Shown here: piece by piece, positions 13,401 through 22,849 of the stretch
Layout of the letters: the number at the start of each line of letters is the position of its first letter
How positions within the stretch are numbered: position 1 is the first letter of the stretch
Assembly (NCBI RefSeq): GCF_000247815.1
Contig: NC_021683.1
Coordinates: forward strand, 9,434,286-9,498,285
Length of the DNA: 64,000 nt
Source of the DNA: Ficedula albicollis
Lineage: Eukaryota > Chordata > Aves > Passeriformes > Muscicapidae
Direction: 5' to 3'
Position numbers and translations under genes: made by a program
Notes under the pieces: generated by a model
What the model was told of the DNA's origin: nothing
Seen by the model: only the letters and a program-made list of their open reading frames with translations
Database searches by the model: none

Positions 13401-16400
13401 TTGGCTATTTAAAGGCAAACATGTTCTAGCTAGCCCAATCTCTCTCAATACAAGCTTATTTTCACCTTCCCTGCATGATTCAATACTGTGTTTTAAAATA
13501 AATTTGAATCACCGGGAAGAGTAACAGAGTAGAATTTTGTCAGATTCTATGTTCGCTCTGTGCAGTTCACTGTTATATATAAGAGGGTACCTTGCAGTAT
13601 AATGTATGTTGCCAGTATCATTTCTGTTACTATAAATTGTTGCTCCTGGCAGCGGTGAGCGGACCAAACCACGCCTACACTTACTGCAGTGACTGTGGTT
13701 TTCTTCTTCCAGGAGAGAGCGCTTAAGGCATGCAAAGGCTCGGAGAGGTACACCCTGCACAGAGACACGTGCGATGCAGAGGTGAGTTCCTGGCACAGGA
13801 GTCTTTGGACTCTTCATCAGCTGCTTGTTTCTCCTGACAGCCCTGACGCTGTATAATGCCAACACTTGGGCAAAATGTTCCTAACCGGGATAACTCCATC
13901 CAACAAAACCCACAGTTTTACCTTGCTTTGAGGTTTGTTTTGAACCTCTCCTGTTTAGAGAAGGTTTTGAAACAGAAGTTTCCAAGAAGATAATTTTTCT
14001 CTATTTTGATCTCTTTCAGATCATGTGTCCACAAAAAGACAACTGCTTAATCAGCAAGAAAATTCCTCTTGTATTGCCAAGCTTGTCGACTGTTCTACGT
14101 GATAGCAGTGCAAATACAGCAGGAAGAGATAATATTGAGATGGGTGTGTCAAATACTGCCGCACAGAATGCAACAGCAACAAAAGGTTGCCGTCTTGAAT
14201 TATATTCAGTCCCAGCTGTTACAAGGAAAGGACAAATATTACTAGTTGTTCCATATAGAAATGTAACTTTTCATGTAAAATTATCGCTTCTCAGAGTAAA
14301 GCTGTGCACTCTACTGGTATCATCTGAAGCACGAGTTCACTGCAGGAAACCAGAAACACCACAAAGCTTTCCTCTTAGATGTATAGATAAAAAAAATTTT
14401 TTTTACTAATTTTTTTTTAGAATACTGAGCTGTAAATGTAGAGCTGCCTTTCTCTCACACATCAAATATTGCCTGTTGCTTTTGAGAGAACAAGTCCCTC
14501 CTGGGAATCACGCTGCTTTGTGCCACCAGTAATAATTGGTTTTTTTGTAATCTGCTAAGAAAGGGAGATATGCTTTAAAAAGGCAATGTTACCAGGAACA
14601 TATGAATAATTCCTGATAATCATTATTCCTATATAGATAACTTTCTTTACCTTTCCAATGTGGATTTGTGTTGTTTAAATTTGTGTCAAGAAGAGATTGC
14701 CTGTATTTCTCATGCCTTCAGGTACAAAAATTGAGACATCAGAAGTCAATTCACCAGCAGCAACATCTGTGTTTCCAAGCACTTCAGTTCTGATCAATAG
14801 CCATCAGATTTATGGACAGAATAAAATGTTCCATAACTTTAATAACAAATTCCTACAGACAGCTTGGAAAAGTCAGATGTGTGTAGTAATATATGTAGGA
14901 ATAATGATGTATTAACAAGAACCAAAGTAATCCCAAGTCAGTCTTCAGTTCCTGTCTCCTGTAGTGGCTGACTACAGCCACATGTGTGTAATGTTTTCTT
15001 GTTGTTCAATTCAAAGATCTAATCTTGCTCATCTAAAACTTTTTCTAGATCACCCAGGCTCTGAGAGAAGAAAATCAAGCTCCTTTTGCACAACTCCTTC
15101 ATCCGGTTCAACTGCAGGCAAAGAGAGCAGTCAGCATAACTCCCCACCACTGGCTCTTAAGCACAGACCACAGCCAGTGCACCTTGGGCAAGCAGTGACA
15201 GGTAGGCACCATTGCCACTCTGAGCTGGCAATATTCACCTTGGCCAGATCTTAGTGATTAAATTATTTAAAATTTGGATGAAACAGATATTTCTAAATTA
15301 TGTGCACATTTTCAGGTATTTAGAGTAATAACTGATTCTAACTTGATGCAAAATGTCTCTCTATTTGTGTATAGCTGCTCCTCTGTTCTCAGAAGTTCAG
15401 GCACTGACCACCGAGAACATTGGCTTGTTCTTTTCTTTCAGGGCCACAGTGAGGCTGAGAACAGCTCTGAAAAGACCTTAATAAAAATACAAAAATCATA
15501 GCACCCATTGAATGTGAAATAGATTAGTTGTTTAGGTCTGGAATAATCCTTTGCAATCATAAGATGTGTATTGCTTACCTTTGCAAAGTAAATTAGCTAT
15601 TGACTACAGAAACAGGTGACAGGGGACCCTTCATCCCCTCACATCATCTCAGGTCTTCCTGCAGAACAGAGGCAGAAAGGGTCAGATTTTGATTTGTGAA
15701 GACTCTTTGCCTGTGGGTGAAGCCTTATGAGGTTTTTATGCTCATTTTTTGCATGCTGTCCTATAACAATTCCCAACCTAGCTGGCTGTCCTTCTCCATG
15801 GAAATTTACTTCAGTGAAGACATAATTTCTGGATAAATCAACAGAATAGACCATGCAGGAAAAGTTCATCACAGAACTTTCCTGGCAACACTCAGAAATC
15901 AGAATGACAGAAGCATGTTCTCCAAAGCAACATGGCTTTTGGTTATTAATTTTCTTTTGGTGTATTTACTGTACACTAAGAACCCTAATGTCAGCACTAG
16001 GTATTCTCATCACCTCATGAAAAGAGGCAGAACCCAAAGCTCTCAACCATGTCATCAAGAGTATTAGTTTTGTTTTTAGCTTGGCTTGGACATATATTCA
16101 TTTTCTCAGTTTCATACTACATGTTTCAAACACCCCTGCTAACCTGAAGTACCTGTTGTCTGTCCTTCCACCTTTACAGGAGACAGTTTTCTCATCTGTG
16201 CCCAGCCAAGGTACATTGCATAAAGTTAACAGTTTTCTCATCTGTGTCCAGCCAAGGTGCATTGCATAAAGTTAAATACATATGCTAGATGAATTCGGCA
16301 AGACCTGAAAATCTTCTCCCCTCACACAATTTGAGCACTCAGTGATTTAGAAACACCTATTTGCTGTAATCTGATCTTCGTGAGTTTCAGACACGAGATG

Positions 16401-16876
16401 AAAATACTTTTGCACTAGTTTCAAATATAGAATGCAAACAAACTAACTCCTCCTTCCTTCCTCTACTGAGTTTATATTTCTGGTGTTGATGCTATCACTG
16501 CCACTCTGGATGAAAAAACACTTGGTTTATCTCATTTTGTTTTCCTTGCACTCAAGGTCCTTGCAGCAAAGGAAGCTGCAGTCAAATCCTTGCCTGCCAG
16601 AGACAGACCATACTGAGCTGCATGACAGAAGGACGCCTCAACCACATCCTGGACGTGCTCCGCTCCCAGCAAGCCCTGTCGCGAATGGATTATGAAAGCA
16701 TCACCTCGAACCCCACCGTGACCGGCCGTGCTCGGGCACTGCTGGACACCTGCCTTTGCCTCGGAGAGAGGGCAGCACAAGCTGTAGTGACTGCACTTTC
16801 AGTGAACAAATGTAGTCCTCTGGCACAAGTCATTCACTGCCCAGACTGTCCTTCTAAGGTGAACAGGCTGCTGTGA
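7283..16876 (+). CDS. RIPK2-like kinase-like/CARD protein, probable pseudokinase (12 coding exons)
   Basis: Predicted product is about 591 residues (human RIPK2 has 540). Coding exons: 7283-7434, 8258-8411, 8606-8761, 8901-9049, 10609-10658, 11735-11896, 12239-12324, 13713-13781, 14020-14185, 14722-~14880, 15049-15201, 16557-16876. Phases agree at every junction and no stop interrupts the frame. Residues 15-285 align along their whole length with the RIPK2 kinase domain, including GIVTEWMNNGSL (GIVTEYMPNGSL in human). About residues 285-495 are a poorly conserved linker. The last ~80 residues form a CARD beginning CMTEGRLN (human QMTEACLN). In RIPK2 the kinase-CARD arrangement links NOD1/NOD2 to XIAP, TAK1 and NF-kB. 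Here catalytic residues are missing (H137-C138-S139 for HRD), so a scaffold role is inferred. The start ATG has G at -3 and G at +4. RIPK2 itself lies elsewhere in vertebrate genomes, so this is either a paralogue or a relocated orthologue; I lean to a paralogue because of the kinase decay. Confidence 0.85.
8258..8411 (+). CDS. RIPK2-like coding exon 2: alpha-C and hinge
   Basis: The acceptor is a T-run followed by AAAG. The first base completes an Arg codon, and the exon ends in phase 0 at CATGAG|GTAGAT. It encodes the alpha-C helix region, PFLGVYQ and the hinge motif GIVTEWMNNGSLHSL. The RIPK2 alpha-C glutamate falls in a one-residue indel region (QDIASV), so its counterpart is unclear. Confidence 0.88.
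8606..8761 (+). CDS. RIPK2-like coding exon 3: catalytic loop lacking the HRD aspartate
   Basis: The acceptor is GTGTCACTTAG. A second AG at 8645-8646 would break the frame, whereas 8606 gives 52 codons in phase 0 at both ends. The catalytic loop reads CHCSLKPSNVLLD where RIPK2 has LHHDLKTQNILLD. K141 and N144 are kept and the catalytic Asp is Ser139. Donor GCCAAG|GTAGGA. Confidence 0.88.
8901..9049 (+). CDS. RIPK2-like coding exon 4: DYG motif and activation segment
   Basis: The exon begins after TTTCCATAG with ISDYGLTNWRK (RIPK2 IADFGLSKWR), so the metal-binding Asp157 is kept with Tyr for Phe. The activation segment ends in YLPPEIL (YMPPENY in human). Donor TACAG|GTAAAC leaves two bases of the Ser codon completed by the next exon. 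Confidence 0.88.
10609..10658 (+). CDS. RIPK2-like coding exon 5 (50 nt), alpha-F helix
   Basis: Micro-exon behind a strong T-run plus CCAG acceptor, ending GAAG|GTATTT. It encodes SFGILCWESLSRQKPFE, matching RIPK2 SYAVITWEVLSRKQPFE. One base leads in and one base hangs out; both fit the neighbouring exons. Confidence 0.9.
11735..11896 (+). CDS. RIPK2-like coding exon 6: C-lobe helices
   Basis: Acceptor ACTATAG, donor CTGCAG|GTAACA. Encodes LLDVLRGICNSLRP and the kinase subdomain XI signature LIALCWHQEPDYRP (RIPK2 LIESGWAQNPDERP), so the structural Arg of the C-lobe is present. Confidence 0.9.
12239..12324 (+). CDS. RIPK2-like coding exon 7: end of the kinase-like domain
   Basis: Acceptor TATCCCTGCAG, donor GCAAAG|GTCAGT, phase 0 at the 3' end. 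Encodes ECVHLLNGVLTSINKE, equivalent to RIPK2 KCLIELEPVLRTFEE, then VISAAIYNLMDAK, equivalent to FLEAVIQLKKTK. Confidence 0.85.
13713..13781 (+). CDS. RIPK2-like coding exon 8: linker
   Basis: Exactly 23 codons, phase 0 on both sides, between acceptor CTTCTTCCAG and donor CAGAG|GTGAGT. Charged linker sequence without clear similarity. Its reality rests on the splice signals, the phase and its position where RIPK2 has a linker exon. Confidence 0.65.
14020..14185 (+). CDS. RIPK2-like coding exon 9: Ser/Thr/Asn-rich linker
   Basis: Acceptor CTCTTTCAG. The frame IMCPQKDNC... continues to ATAT-KG. The donor I place at AAAAG|GTTGCC is weak, but it gives the right phase for exon 10 (G|GT). Without splicing the frame stays open to 14409, so an alternative short isoform ending there is possible. 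Confidence 0.55.
14722..14880 (+). CDS. RIPK2-like coding exon 10: linker (3' end uncertain)
   Basis: Acceptor TGCCTTCAG; the frame runs TKIETSEVNSPAATS and onward. The phase requires one base left over. Two donors fit: AGATGT|GTGTAG (exon end 14880) and GGAAAA|GTCAGA (exon end 14871). Neither is strong, so the predicted protein is 591 or 588 residues. Confidence 0.5.
15049..15201 (+). CDS. RIPK2-like coding exon 11: Ser/His-rich linker
   Basis: Acceptor CTTTTTCTAG, donor GTGACAG|GTAGGC. The frame HPGSERRKSSSFCTT continues to HLGQAVTG. It contains many Ser and Thr residues, a plausible phosphorylated linker. Its two lead bases and one trailing base match exons 10 and 12. Confidence 0.65.
16183..16275 (+). 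repeat. 46-bp direct tandem duplication (2 copies)
   Basis: Two adjacent copies beginning ACAGTTTTCTCATCTGTG and ending AAAGTTAA differ at about two positions. They lie in the last intron of the RIPK2-like gene. A recent local duplication; no function is suggested. Confidence 0.9.
16557..16876 (+). CDS. RIPK2-like terminal coding exon 12: CARD
   Basis: Acceptor TTGCACTCAAG. Encodes the CARD from about CMTEGRLNHILDVL through MDYESITSNPTVTGRARALLD and ends at TGA 16874-16876. Human RIPK2 has MTEACLNQSLDALL and [21 protein letters not shown] here. The Tyr of the DYE motif and two basic residues before LLD are kept, features tied to CARD-CARD contacts in RIPK2. This is the best-conserved C-terminal block and secures the family assignment. 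Confidence 0.92.
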
Positions 16877-17063
16877 CTGATTTTTTCACAGTCTGTTGTC
16901 TGCATCTGAGCTCTAGTAATTTGTGATGGTAAAGATTCACGTTAGTGTTTCACACTAAAGGCAATTCTTCCTACAGCCCATTATTTAAGTACTGTAGTGG
17001 AAAAGCTAACTGGATTAAAAGGTCAGGTCAAGCGCTGCCAACAGAAATTGCCAAGACTGGTAT

Positions 17064-17069
17064 AATAAA
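17064..17069 (+). terminator. Candidate poly(A) signal of the RIPK2-like gene
   Basis: AATAAA lies about 190 bases after the stop codon, the first canonical hexamer downstream. No other support is visible. Confidence 0.45.
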
Positions 17070-17099
17070 TTCTGATTTGGACCTCGGAGATGGGAGAAG

Positions 17100-18041
17100 T
17101 GCACTATGTGCCAGAGCAAACAGAGCTCAAGTGAGATGACACCTTATTTCCTTGATTTTTTTTTTAGAAGGGAGGAAAATGAATCATGACTTTTTGGAGG
17201 TCACAGTGTGGAAGAATGGCTGTTTATAAATACTTCCAAATAAGGATAATGAACAACAGAATACTGGATGAAGAGAAAAAATTTACTGCCTTTCACTGCG
17301 CTCATATCTGAGCCAGTTGTTAGAGTGAAATGCGTCAGAGAATTAATATTCCTTCAGTAGGGCCTTAAGTAAGGAAGTTTCATATTATACATATAAATTA
17401 CTTAATTTTCGTCACAAATGGTCAAATGAAAATGTAGCAGTACTTACATCAGTACTTTGGAGATGTGGGACTTGGAGTATGCATTAAATGGAAAAATGTT
17501 CTCTCTAAAAATGTCTGCAGTTCAAATGTAAAATTAAACCAGGCAGAAGAGGAGCCAAGCTGATCATTTTGAAATGGTGGTTCTGCTGAGTTGTTGTCAT
17601 GGTTGTACTCTAAAGGGAGACAGCCTGGGAATACTGGGAGGTTTTCTTGCTCTGGCCTGGACTCACCCACGGTCACAGATGCTTTGGAGCCTCCTGCTGC
17701 TGCTTGAACTCATCCTCAGGTCATGGACCCCTTGACTTGAGTTCACATGGAGTTCCAGTCTGTCCAGTACAGCAGCACAGAAACACTGCTGTTATCAGAA
17801 TGTTTGCAGGCACAGTCGATTAAGATGATAAGTGGTACAGCAAACAGTGAAAGCAACAAACCAGCCACTAACGAGCACCAGACACTTGTGTACAGAAGGC
17901 AAACAAGTCCCATGGCAAGCACAGGAGTCTGTCAACAGATAAATAGCAACAGCAGCTATAAATGTGATCCAGCACATTCCAGACAAATCTGTTGTTGCCT
18001 TGAACCCTTCAAGTCCCACATTGGATGCTGAAAAGAACATT
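17100..18041. other. Intergenic, exon-like open frames of unclear status
   Basis: Minus-strand open frames at 17449-17676 and 17795-18040 (the second with hydrophobic stretches), and a plus-strand one at 17747-18031, overlap here. None shows a family I recognise or flanking splice signals in phase with a neighbour. Treated as chance or remnant sequence lying just before an LTR. Confidence 0.4.
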
Positions 18042-18545
18042 TGTGGTTTAACTCCAGTGGAAAACTAGACTCCACAACACTTAAGTGAGAAAACTTGGTT
18101 GAGATACAGACAATTTAACAGGTAAAGCAAAAGCTGCACAGAAGGAAAGGAAAATGTGGAATTCATTCACCTCTTGGCATGGGCAGGCAGGTGTTCAGCC
18201 ATCTCCAGGAATGCAGGGCTCCATCCCACGTAATGGTTACTTAAGAAGACAAATGGCATCACTCCAAACTCCCCTGTGTCCTCCTTCTCCCCTAGCTGAG
18301 CTTGATGCCACAAGGTCTGCAGTATCCCTTTGGCCAGCTGTGGTCACTTCTCCCAGCTCCCTGTGCATCCCCAGCTCCTCCCTGGTGGGGTGAGGGGCAG
18401 AAAGGCCTTGGCTCTGTGTGAGCTCTGCCCAGCAATAAGAAAACATCCCTGAATTGTCAATGCTGTTTTCCGTACAAATCCAAAATACAGCCCCATATTA
18501 GCTCCTATGGAGAAAATTAACTCTACCTCAGCCAAGACCTGCACA
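18042..18545 (+). mobile_element. Solo LTR of an avian endogenous retrovirus
   Basis: The element starts TGTGGTTTAACTCCAG and ends GCACA (TG...CA). It matches in order a widespread bird LTR I recognise: 'caggcaggtgttcagccatc' near 18183, 'gtatccctttggccagctg' near 18323, the 'aaaacatccctg' block near 18440 and 'agaaaattaactct' near 18512. No gag, pol or env sequence adjoins it, so it is a solitary LTR left by recombination. I could not find a clean target-site duplication. Confidence 0.8.
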
Positions 18546-21500
18546 ATTTGAAAGGGAAATAATAGGATTACTTTCTTTATAACGAAAATAATGATATAAG
18601 GTGCTGGATTTTTAAAGGTACAGTGGGGTTTCTTCCAGCCTCACGGCACCAGATTAACATGAGAACTTGTCATACTATCTACAAGTGTTTCAAATGCAAA
18701 ATCATGTTATTTGTTTCCCTACATTGCTTTTGTTCTCTCTGCAGTTTCAAAGTTCTCATTGAATTCAGCCATTTGGCTGACTGCAAATACAGTAATGATG
18801 TGTTGTCTAGGCACACTTAAGAAATAAGAAATGTGTCACAGCAAAATTTCCAGCTACAATGCTGCTGGAACCATAAACGTATTTTTTTTTACATAACTTC
18901 ACTGAACTTTGAGACTGCCTTGAATTAAAATATTGTTACAATTAAAAGCAATGTCTATCAGAATATATTGACAATAGTTTTGCCTATTAAAGGAGCTGAA
19001 TATCTATTTCACAGTTGAATCTTTTTTTCACTTTAAAATCTACACTTTAAATTTCAACAATTAGTCTCTGCTAAAAAATGATGCCTTACTTGTGATGCTG
19101 TCATGGTGTTTTGCCTTTTTAGCAGGCATAAGATACTCAGTAAAACAGATAAACATTTACCTGTGGGAAATAGTTACAGACCTTAAAGAAAGAAACTGAA
19201 CTGTTGAAAATAGCAGCTTGCAAAATCATTCCATTTAGTTGTTCGGCTGGACACTTCAAACTCCTGTGAAAGATGTGTTGGCTGACAGGCTATGCCAATT
19301 TTTTGCTATTTAGTTTATTAAAGGAATAGTAGGTAGGCAGATGTTTATTTTATTTTTCTGATGTATTGCAATTTTCTTCTTGGCACTGGCTGCTATCAGC
19401 TATTTTTGCTGATTTGCAAAAAGATGACTGTCCCTTGCCCTTTGTCCTAACTACACCATGCTTTTATCTGAGATGGGGTAGTTTCTGCAGTGTAAGAATG
19501 TATGTACTAGAATTTGTTTTGTGTACTAGAAGTTGATTTGTGGAAAATTAATCTGAGGTACTGGAATGAAATGTTTAAGAGATTAGACCTTCCAGTAGAG
19601 AGCAAAGCAAACAAAGCTATAAATACCACTCAGAAGTCATTACCAGTGCCTGTTAAAAAGAGTTCCAGAGAACATCAGAGGAAGATAACAAGTGCATATT
19701 CATAAAATACTAATCTACAAAGTTTTAAAAATGCATTAATGGTATATGCTAACACATACAAAAGAATTTTACACCACATAAGGAGTCTAAAAAGCACAAA
19801 ACTTAAAGCACTAATGAAAATATATTAAATCTCAAGAGTTCTTATTTTATTGTTTAAAGTCTGAATCCTACATAACCTTGTAAAATTTTTCATGCTTGCC
19901 CAGGTTTAGTCACTTGAGCATCACATGTGAAAGATTGTAAGGAAGGTTAAGTGCATAAATAAATACTTATGGGCCTGGTATGCTAGGGAAGGACCCAAAC
20001 ATCATCAAGGCAGGCACAGAAAATTTAGATTTCTTTATTTCTATTTATTTATTTCAGAGCTATACAGCTATTAACTATGCTCTCCTCCAGTAATACATAT
20101 TGTCTCCAGGATTGCTGGGGTCTTTTATGCCTCAGGAAATCTTGCCTCGCACTATATTCCCTTTGATTCTTTTCCTGCACACAGCCCTGCCTGGCCCTCC
20201 CCTACTTTCCAAAACACTTCAGTGGTGCTCAAAAGGCCCTAGCACAGTTTGATTTTTGTTCCATTTCTAGAGAAGCAATTCCTTCATTGCCTGCCTGGAG
20301 CTACATTCCCTTAACTGAGCACATGGTTGACTTGACAGATGGTATGTCAGCTGAGTTAAACAAAACTCCTGAATTTTGAAGGTAAGTCCACCATAAATTA
20401 AACTACCTGACAAGGTCTGAAAAGAACATATTTAATGATTTATTTGGGTTATATTAAATTCAGCACAGCTTCAAGAACATATAAACATTTTGCTTAACCC
20501 CAAAAATGGTAGATCAGAAGCTTAGATATACTATTTCCAGCTCTTGTGCTGATACCATTTGTGATCAGTATTTTATTTCCTGCCTTTATTTCTCTTTGTC
20601 AAGAATATATGCCAAGTAATATTACAGAAATCTGTACCCTCAAACTGCCATTTCCCCTGGGCTTTAAGAATGGCCTTTCTTCTTTTAGAGAAGACAGGCA
20701 TCAGTTCAAGAACTTCTAGACTCCTTCAATCAGGATGAATTACATGGCAGTAATTTAGAATAAAAACATATCCCTTGAAATATAGTAACATTCTGAAGTG
20801 TCTCAACACTTACATCCAACTGCTGTACTTGAATGTTCCACAAAGCCAAAGCAAAATTCATATGAGCAGAAAGCACGCCTGAATTTCACCCTCTCAGAAG
20901 TACCTGGCTGTACTCCAGAGAGTTCTGTACAGTTAGTTCTTTCTTTAGATACCAAGAAAAAAGTGCCATATTCGTTAATAGAATGGCCGCAAACACTAAA
21001 TTTGTTATCCTTTGGCCAAAAAACGCTCAAAGCTTTTTTTTAGTTAATTAGAACGCTACTTGATGGGGGGAAAAATGAGAAAAGTGACTAAGGACTACCT
21101 GGAAAAAAAAAATGCAGTTATATGAAACTTTTGACCTTGTAACAGCTGCAAAATATGTTCCTGAGAAAGCTGTCTTTATGGCACTTCCACGTGCTGTGAC
21201 AGGCTCCTGTCACAGAACAGGGAACTGGAAGGAGTGCCCAGTGAGGTGAGTGCCTGCCGCGTTCACCTGCGTGTGCAAGGTGCCAAAGCAACCCTTGCTT
21301 GCCATTCCCTGCAGACAGTGCTTTAGCAGAACAGTGCTCAGCTCAAAGCATGGACTGAGGAGAACCCAGGAGAGGAAAGCTGATAAGCAGTGAGGAAACC
21401 TCATGTTAGGGACAAGCTGATAAAACTGGGTGTGTTTGGTCTAGCAAACAGGAGATGAAGGGCACACTAAAGAGTCTGGAGCAGAGCACTGAACATGCAG

Positions 21501-22757
21501 TGAGGAAACAGAGCACATGGTCTGTTCTTGTGCTTTGTCATTCTGGACTGCCTTTCAAGCAGGAGCTTAAAGAAAATTTAAAGGCCATCACGAAGACAGG
21601 CTCCTTCCCCATACCCAGAGAAATCAGCAATATTCACAGAGCTTTCTTTTACCTGATCAAGAGTTCTTTAGCTGACAAAATTCATGCAAACAACGGTTTA
21701 CTAAACCTTCTCCCTCAGCCTGTTCAGTTTATTTATGCAAGCTATAAACATTTGAAATTATTTAAGGGAAAAATTAATGTGTTTTTGCTTGGAGCTAAAT
21801 AGCATGAATATTTATAACTGCCCCGTAACTCAATCACTATTTTTTCCACTAACACCTACCTGTGAAGTCATGGGTCTGTTAGCAGGTCAGCTGTCAGGAC
21901 AATGGAATAGAGATAACTTGACTTAAAGAGCCCTAGAGATTATTTCCACCCTCCACAGTTGCTATGAATTCTTAAAAGAAAATAAGGTTCTCTCACATAT
22001 TTTGCTTTCAGCTGATCATGGTTGGTCATCTTCTCTCAAATACAATGAAAATGCTTCCATTTTTATTAAAATGCAATATTTATCAGGCAAGATTTCTGTC
22101 CGTCCATTAAACGTTTGCTGAGAGACCTACTTCACATTCATGTATTTTCTTCCCTCTTTTTCACATGAAACCACAGGAACATTAAAAAAGAACCCCTTAT
22201 GACATATAATGTTAAAATGCAAACAATATAACAGAAAAAAATAGGTTGTTACTTGTGCTGAACGGGTATGACCTCACACAGAAATTTGATTGTTTTTCTG
22301 ATAGACTGCATGTCACAGACAGGTTTTATTAAACACTATGAGACTAGAAGATTTACAATCTAATAAATATTTCAACTCAGGGAGGCTTTCTGCAAAACAA
22401 GGCTTTGCTCTGCTCTCCTCCCTTCTGCTCTGACTCCTGCAGAGCTGGTTCAAATGCAGTCTGGCAACTCTGGCTCAAACCTTTTCTCTCCACTGCAATC
22501 GATCATATGCTGGTATTCAAACCCACAGATTTATTTGTTTAAAGAAAACTCTCACTTAGAGAATTCATGAAATGTACAAGAGAGGAGAGATTTGGATGCT
22601 GTTTTTTATTATGTCTTTCCAAACTAAAATTTAACTTTTCGTAAGATATATAACAGCATTTTAACTGCTCAGCTGCTGCATTTTGATGTATTTAGTAAGA
22701 ATATTTCCCTGTATTCCATTTACTAGCATATCAATATAGCAATTTAATTAAATTCTT
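18546..22757. other. Intergenic, no supported gene
   Basis: AT-rich sequence with scattered short open frames. A perfect 9-bp inverted repeat (TGTGACAGG / CCTGTCACA, 21195-21214) and a 115-codon open frame at 21455-21802 were noted, but neither could be tied to a gene. Exon-like segments at 20271-20340 and 20689 onward are discussed in the findings. Confidence 0.5.
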
Positions 22758-22840
22758 GAAATCAGAGAAGCATTTAGATTGAAAAGACCTTTAAGATCAA
22801 TGAGTCTAACTGTAAACCTAATACTGCCAAGTCTACTGCA
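22758..22840 (-). mobile_element. CR1 retroposon 3'-end fragment
   Basis: The plus strand runs through 'catttagattgaaaagacc', 'tttaagatcaatgagtct' and 'aacctaatactgccaagt'. This is the reverse complement of a common avian CR1 3' end with modest divergence, so the element is inserted in minus orientation and heavily 5'-truncated. Confidence 0.8.
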
Positions 22841-22849
22841 TTCTTAGCT

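Noticed and set aside
17449..18040. Minus-strand open frames of 75 and 81 codons, the second with hydrophobic segments, considered as a small membrane protein gene
   Set aside because: No recognisable family, no in-phase splice sites joining them, and an in-frame stop just upstream of the first. Frames of this size are expected by chance in 64 kb.
21455..21802. 115-codon plus-strand open frame
   Set aside because: No family resemblance. The 5' part has faint CR1-like wording that I could not substantiate, and there are no splice signals in phase.
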